From contig CAJTZD010000040.1 of the NCBI GenBank assembly GCA_910584235.1, positions 1-35,929 of the forward strand: a stretch of 35,929 nt of DNA, in the 5' to 3' direction. Under the pieces are notes generated by a model. It was not told the DNA's origin, made no database searches, and saw only the letters and a program-made list of their open reading frames with translations. Positions 33,440-35,929 of this stretch are shown here, in pieces (within the stretch, counting starts at the first letter, position 1; every line of letters begins with the position of its first letter). The stretch comes from an uncultured Acetatifactor sp. (GTDB lineage Bacteria > Bacillota > Clostridia > Lachnospirales > Lachnospiraceae). Made by a program: the position numbers and the translations under genes.

Positions 33440-33495
33440 GAAGCTCCTTTCTCCGGAAGCGTCTGATCCGGCCGTTTCTGCTCTGTATGCAGATC

Positions 33496-33524
33496 AGTAT
33501 ATCACGAAAGTCAAGATTGTACAA
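33496..33524 (-). promoter_or_regulatory. promoter of AraC-type gene
   Basis: On the minus strand TTGTAC (33524-33519), a 17-base spacer and TATACT (33501-33496) form a good sigma-A promoter about 57 bp upstream of the AraC-type start. Confidence 0.6.
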
Positions 33525-33544
33525 GTATGCCGCAATATCATGAA

Positions 33545-33573
33545 TTGTAAAAGGGAAAGCCATCTTCTAAACT
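33545..33573 (+). promoter_or_regulatory. possible promoter of gmd-fcl
   Basis: TTGTAA (33545-33550), a 17-base spacer and TAAACT (33568-33573) lie 120 bp before gmd. The -10 box is weak. The position just upstream of the divergent AraC-type promoter would let one regulator act on both. Confidence 0.4.
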
Positions 33574-33694
33574 AAAATCAGGTATCTGTAAAAAGTCGTA
33601 CGGGCCAGGGACTTGCAGCGCGGGAGGACCGATTGTCAGGCTGGCCGGGCAGACGTAAAAACGGAATTGAAATCAGAGGAGGAGCAGGGAATAT

Positions 33695-34756
33695 ATGAGT
33701 AAAGTGGCGTTGATTACAGGCATTACCGGACAGGACGGTTCTTACCTGGCAGAATTTCTTCTGGAGAAAGGGTATGAGGTACACGGCATTATCCGCAGGG
33801 CTTCCCTGCCCAATACTGCCCGCATTGAGCATCTGATGGCGGCAGGGTCCATCCGGCTGCACGAGGGGGACCTGTCGGATTCCTCATCCCTGCTGCGGGT
33901 CATCAATATTGTCCGACCGGATGAAATCTATAATCTGGCGGCCCAAAGCCATGTGCAGGTGTCCTTTGACGTGCCGGAGTATTCCGGCGATGTGGACGCC
34001 ATCGGCGTGCTGCGGATTCTGGAGGCGGTGCGGATCCTGGGCCTGATTGAGAAGACGAAAGTCTACCAGGCGTCCACCTCCGAACTTTACGGCAAAGTGG
34101 AGGAGGTGCCCCAGAGCGAGGCCACTCCTTTCCACCCTTACAGCCCTTATGCGGTGGCGAAGCAGTACGGCTTCTGGATCGTGAAAGAATACCGGGAGGC
34201 CTACGGCATGTTTGCGGCTAACGGCATTCTCTTCAACCACGAGTCCGAACGCCGCGGCGAGAACTTTGTCACCCGAAAGATTACCCTGGCTGCCGGGCGT
34301 ATCGCGGAGGGCGTGCAGGATCATCTGGAACTGGGCAATCTGGACTCCAGGCGGGACTGGGGCTATGCCAGGGACTATGTGGAGTGCATGTGGCTGATTC
34401 TGCAGCAGGACAAGCCGGAGGACTTTGTCATCGCTACCGGAGTGCAGCACACGGTGCGGGATTTTACGGAAAAGGCCTTTGCCGCCAATGGCATCACCAT
34501 CCGCTGGGAGGGCAGCGGCCTGGAGGAGAAAGGGTATGACGCCGCTACGGGGAAGATGCTGGTCTGCGTGAATCCCCAGTGGTTCCGGCCTACTGACGTG
34601 GACAATCTGTTGGGAGATCCCACGAAAGCGAGGACAGTCCTTGGCTGGAATCCTCAGGCCACCAGCTATGAGCAGCTCATTGCAATCATGGCAAAGCACG
34701 ACCGAAAGCTGGCAGAGCGGGAGAAAGCCATACTGGAGGCTACCGGGCATGTGTAA
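33695..34756 (+). CDS. gmd: GDP-mannose 4,6-dehydratase
   Basis: The 353-residue short-chain dehydrogenase/reductase has the NADP-binding motif TGITGQDGSYLAE (residues 8-20), the family-specific IIRRAS segment, the catalytic STSELYG with Thr and Glu, and the Tyr-Lys pair in HPYSPYAVAKQYG. It converts GDP-D-mannose to GDP-4-keto-6-deoxymannose, the first step to GDP-L-fucose. NHESERRGENFVTRKI is the conserved substrate and oligomer interface. AGAGGAGGAG precedes ATG. The GDP-fucose synthase gene follows after 94 bp, making a two-gene pathway operon in the cytosol. Confidence 0.95.
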   Translation: MSKVALITGITGQDGSYLAEFLLEKGYEVHGIIRRASLPNTARIEHLMAAGSIRLHEGDLSDSSSLLRVINIVRPDEIYNLAAQSHVQVSFDVPEYSGDVDAIGVLRILEAVRILGLIEKTKVYQASTSELYGKVEEVPQSEATPFHPYSPYAVAKQYGFWIVKEYREAYGMFAANGILFNHESERRGENFVTRKITLAAGRIAEGVQDHLELGNLDSRRDWGYARDYVECMWLILQQDKPEDFVIATGVQHTVRDFTEKAFAANGITIRWEGSGLEEKGYDAATGKMLVCVNPQWFRPTDVDNLLGDPTKARTVLGWNPQATSYEQLIAIMAKHDRKLAEREKAILEATGHV

Positions 34757-34850
34757 GCGGAGGCCTGGAGAAACGGAAGCGGCCCATTGATAATTGCTTA
34801 AGCGGAAGCGATTTTCGATAAGAAAGAAAATATAAAAAGAGGAAGACATC

Positions 34851-35795
34851 ATGATGGAAAAAAACGCGAAAATATATGTGGCGGGACACCGGGGCATGGT
34901 GGGCTCCGCTATTGTCCGGGAACTGCAGCGTCAGGGATATGAGAATATTATCACCCGCACCCACAGCGAATTGGATCTGTGCCGCCAGCAGCAGGTGGAG
35001 GAATTCTTCGCCAAAGAGAAGCCGGAGTACGTGTTCCTGGCAGCGGCAAAGGTGGGCGGAATCGTGGCCAATCAGGAGGCTTTGGCAGACTTCATGTGGT
35101 TCAATATGACCCTGGAGATGAACGTAATCCACAGCGCCTGGCAAAACGGCTGCAAGAAGCTGGAGTTCTTGGGCTCCTCCTGCATCTATCCCCGGATGGC
35201 GCCCCAGCCCATGCCGGAGAGCTGCCTGCTTACCAGCGAACTGGAGAAGACCAACGAGGCCTACGCCCTGGCCAAGATTTCCGGCCTGAAATACTGCGAA
35301 TTCCTGAACCGCCAGTACGGAACCGACTACATCTCCGTCATGCCCACGAACCTCTACGGCCCCAATGACAATTATCATCCCACCCACAGCCATGTGCTGC
35401 CTGCGCTGATCCGCCGGTTCCATGAGGCCAAGGAGCAGGGCTTGTCTTATGTCACCTGCTGGGGGGACGGCTCGCCCCTGCGGGAATTTCTCTACGTGGA
35501 CGATCTGGCCAATCTGTGCGTGTTCCTGATGAACCGCTACAGCGGCAACGAGACCGTTAACGCGGGCACAGGCAAGGAGCTGACCATCAGGGAGCTGACA
35601 GAGCTGGTGGCAAAGGTCATCGGCTATACCGGGGAGATCCGGTGGGATACAAGCAAACCCAACGGCACCCCCAGGAAGCTTTTGGACGTGTCCAAGGCCA
35701 CTGCCCTGGGCTGGAGCTATCGCACGGAGTTGGAGGAGGGCATCCGGCTGTCCTATGAGGACTTTTTGAACAACCCCATGAGGGCGGAACGCTAA
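34851..35795 (+). CDS. fcl: GDP-L-fucose synthase
   Basis: The 314-residue protein starts with the Rossmann motif VAGHRGMVGSAIV and has the family motifs LGSSCIYP (Ser and Cys), the Tyr-Lys pair in YALAKISGLKYCE, and YGPNDNYHPTHSHVLPALIR. It epimerises and reduces GDP-4-keto-6-deoxymannose to GDP-L-fucose with NADPH. AGAGGA precedes two adjacent ATG codons (34851 and 34854). The product would feed fucosylation of a surface polysaccharide or glycoprotein; the polysaccharide locus at 4820-15379 is a possible user, which is inference. Confidence 0.95.
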   Translation: MMEKNAKIYVAGHRGMVGSAIVRELQRQGYENIITRTHSELDLCRQQQVEEFFAKEKPEYVFLAAAKVGGIVANQEALADFMWFNMTLEMNVIHSAWQNGCKKLEFLGSSCIYPRMAPQPMPESCLLTSELEKTNEAYALAKISGLKYCEFLNRQYGTDYISVMPTNLYGPNDNYHPTHSHVLPALIRRFHEAKEQGLSYVTCWGDGSPLREFLYVDDLANLCVFLMNRYSGNETVNAGTGKELTIRELTELVAKVIGYTGEIRWDTSKPNGTPRKLLDVSKATALGWSYRTELEEGIRLSYEDFLNNPMRAER

Positions 35796-35850
35796 GGAAA
35801 ATTTTGGCGGTGAATAAATTTGTTCGTTGCATGTTTTCGTGGTTTTCCCC

Positions 35851-35880
35851 TTGACAAACCCCCGTATCCTGCACTATAAT
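35851..35880 (+). promoter_or_regulatory. consensus sigma-A promoter at right edge
   Basis: A perfect TTGACA (35851-35856) and a perfect TATAAT (35875-35880) are 18 bases apart. Transcription would start near 35887 and continue beyond the window. The gene it drives is not visible; the remaining 40 bases contain no clear start. Confidence 0.75.
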
Positions 35881-35929
35881 CCTGAGTTTGACACCTGAAA
35901 CAGCAAAAAAGTCCCAGAGGCCTTGAATT

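Noticed and set aside
33884..34897. 337-codon minus-strand frame opposite gmd
   Set aside because: It is antisense to a highly conserved enzyme gene in GC-rich DNA, where long antisense frames are common.

Overview
The window looks like chromosomal DNA of a gut Lachnospiraceae-type Firmicute (class Clostridia). Evidence: Gram-positive ribosome-binding sites (GGAGG variants), sigma-A promoters, a MecA adaptor, a Dlt-type surface-modification operon, a lipoprotein with a Gram-positive lipobox, and GC-rich housekeeping-style genes around an AT-rich polysaccharide locus. The genus cannot be fixed from the sequence. No tRNA, rRNA, CRISPR array or intact insertion sequence was recognised.

Layout. 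(1) 1-2576: a mecA-like gene behind a promoter whose start site lies in a 7-copy 8-bp repeat, then a MATE transporter. (2) 2577-3750: a decayed toxin-antitoxin-like pair on the minus strand, a 38-bp palindromic repeat array, and about 200 bp containing a promoter, bracketed by inverted copies of a terminator hairpin. (3) 3854-4747: an orphan AbiEi-type gene with 36-bp internal repeats. (4) 4820-15379: an AT-rich, one-direction polysaccharide operon of ten genes (DUF4422 glycosyltransferase, a split HAD/COG5610-like pair, GT4, Wzy-like polymerase, two GT2, GT32, pyruvyltransferase, Wzx-like flippase). No priming sugar transferase is present. (5) 15380-16139: about 760 bp of gene debris and hairpins. 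(6) 16140-20786, minus strand: an operon for a Cys-rich exported protein, two FtsX-type permeases and a LolD/MacB-type ATPase. (7) 21130-22719: an AAA-ATPase/PD-(D/E)XK gene, with a 38-bp vestige of a related gene near 16010 on the other side of the ABC operon. (8) 22934-24571: a membrane-anchored transglutaminase-like protein. (9) 24691-32555: an operon with an Asp/Glu racemase, a DltA-like adenylation enzyme, a DltC-like carrier, an MBOAT acyltransferase, a DltD-like SGNH protein, a lipoprotein, a DUF1576 membrane protein and a small soluble protein. (10) 32579-33439, minus: an AraC-type regulator. (11) 33695-35795: gmd and GDP-fucose synthase genes, then a strong promoter pointing out of the window.

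The unifying theme is the cell envelope: polymer synthesis (region 4), GDP-L-fucose supply (region 11), and covalent modification of a surface polymer (region 9). The most interesting candidate system is region 9. It has the full Dlt logic (activate, carry, transfer across the membrane), but it also has its own amino-acid racemase, an adenylation enzyme with Gly where Bacillus DltA has the Cys linked to D-Ala selectivity, a Cys in the SGNH nucleophile position, and three extra uncharacterised proteins. This fits aminoacylation with something other than D-alanine, or on a different polymer. A second candidate is the possible invertible or vestigial promoter cassette at 3428-3701, upstream of the AbiEi gene and polysaccharide locus.
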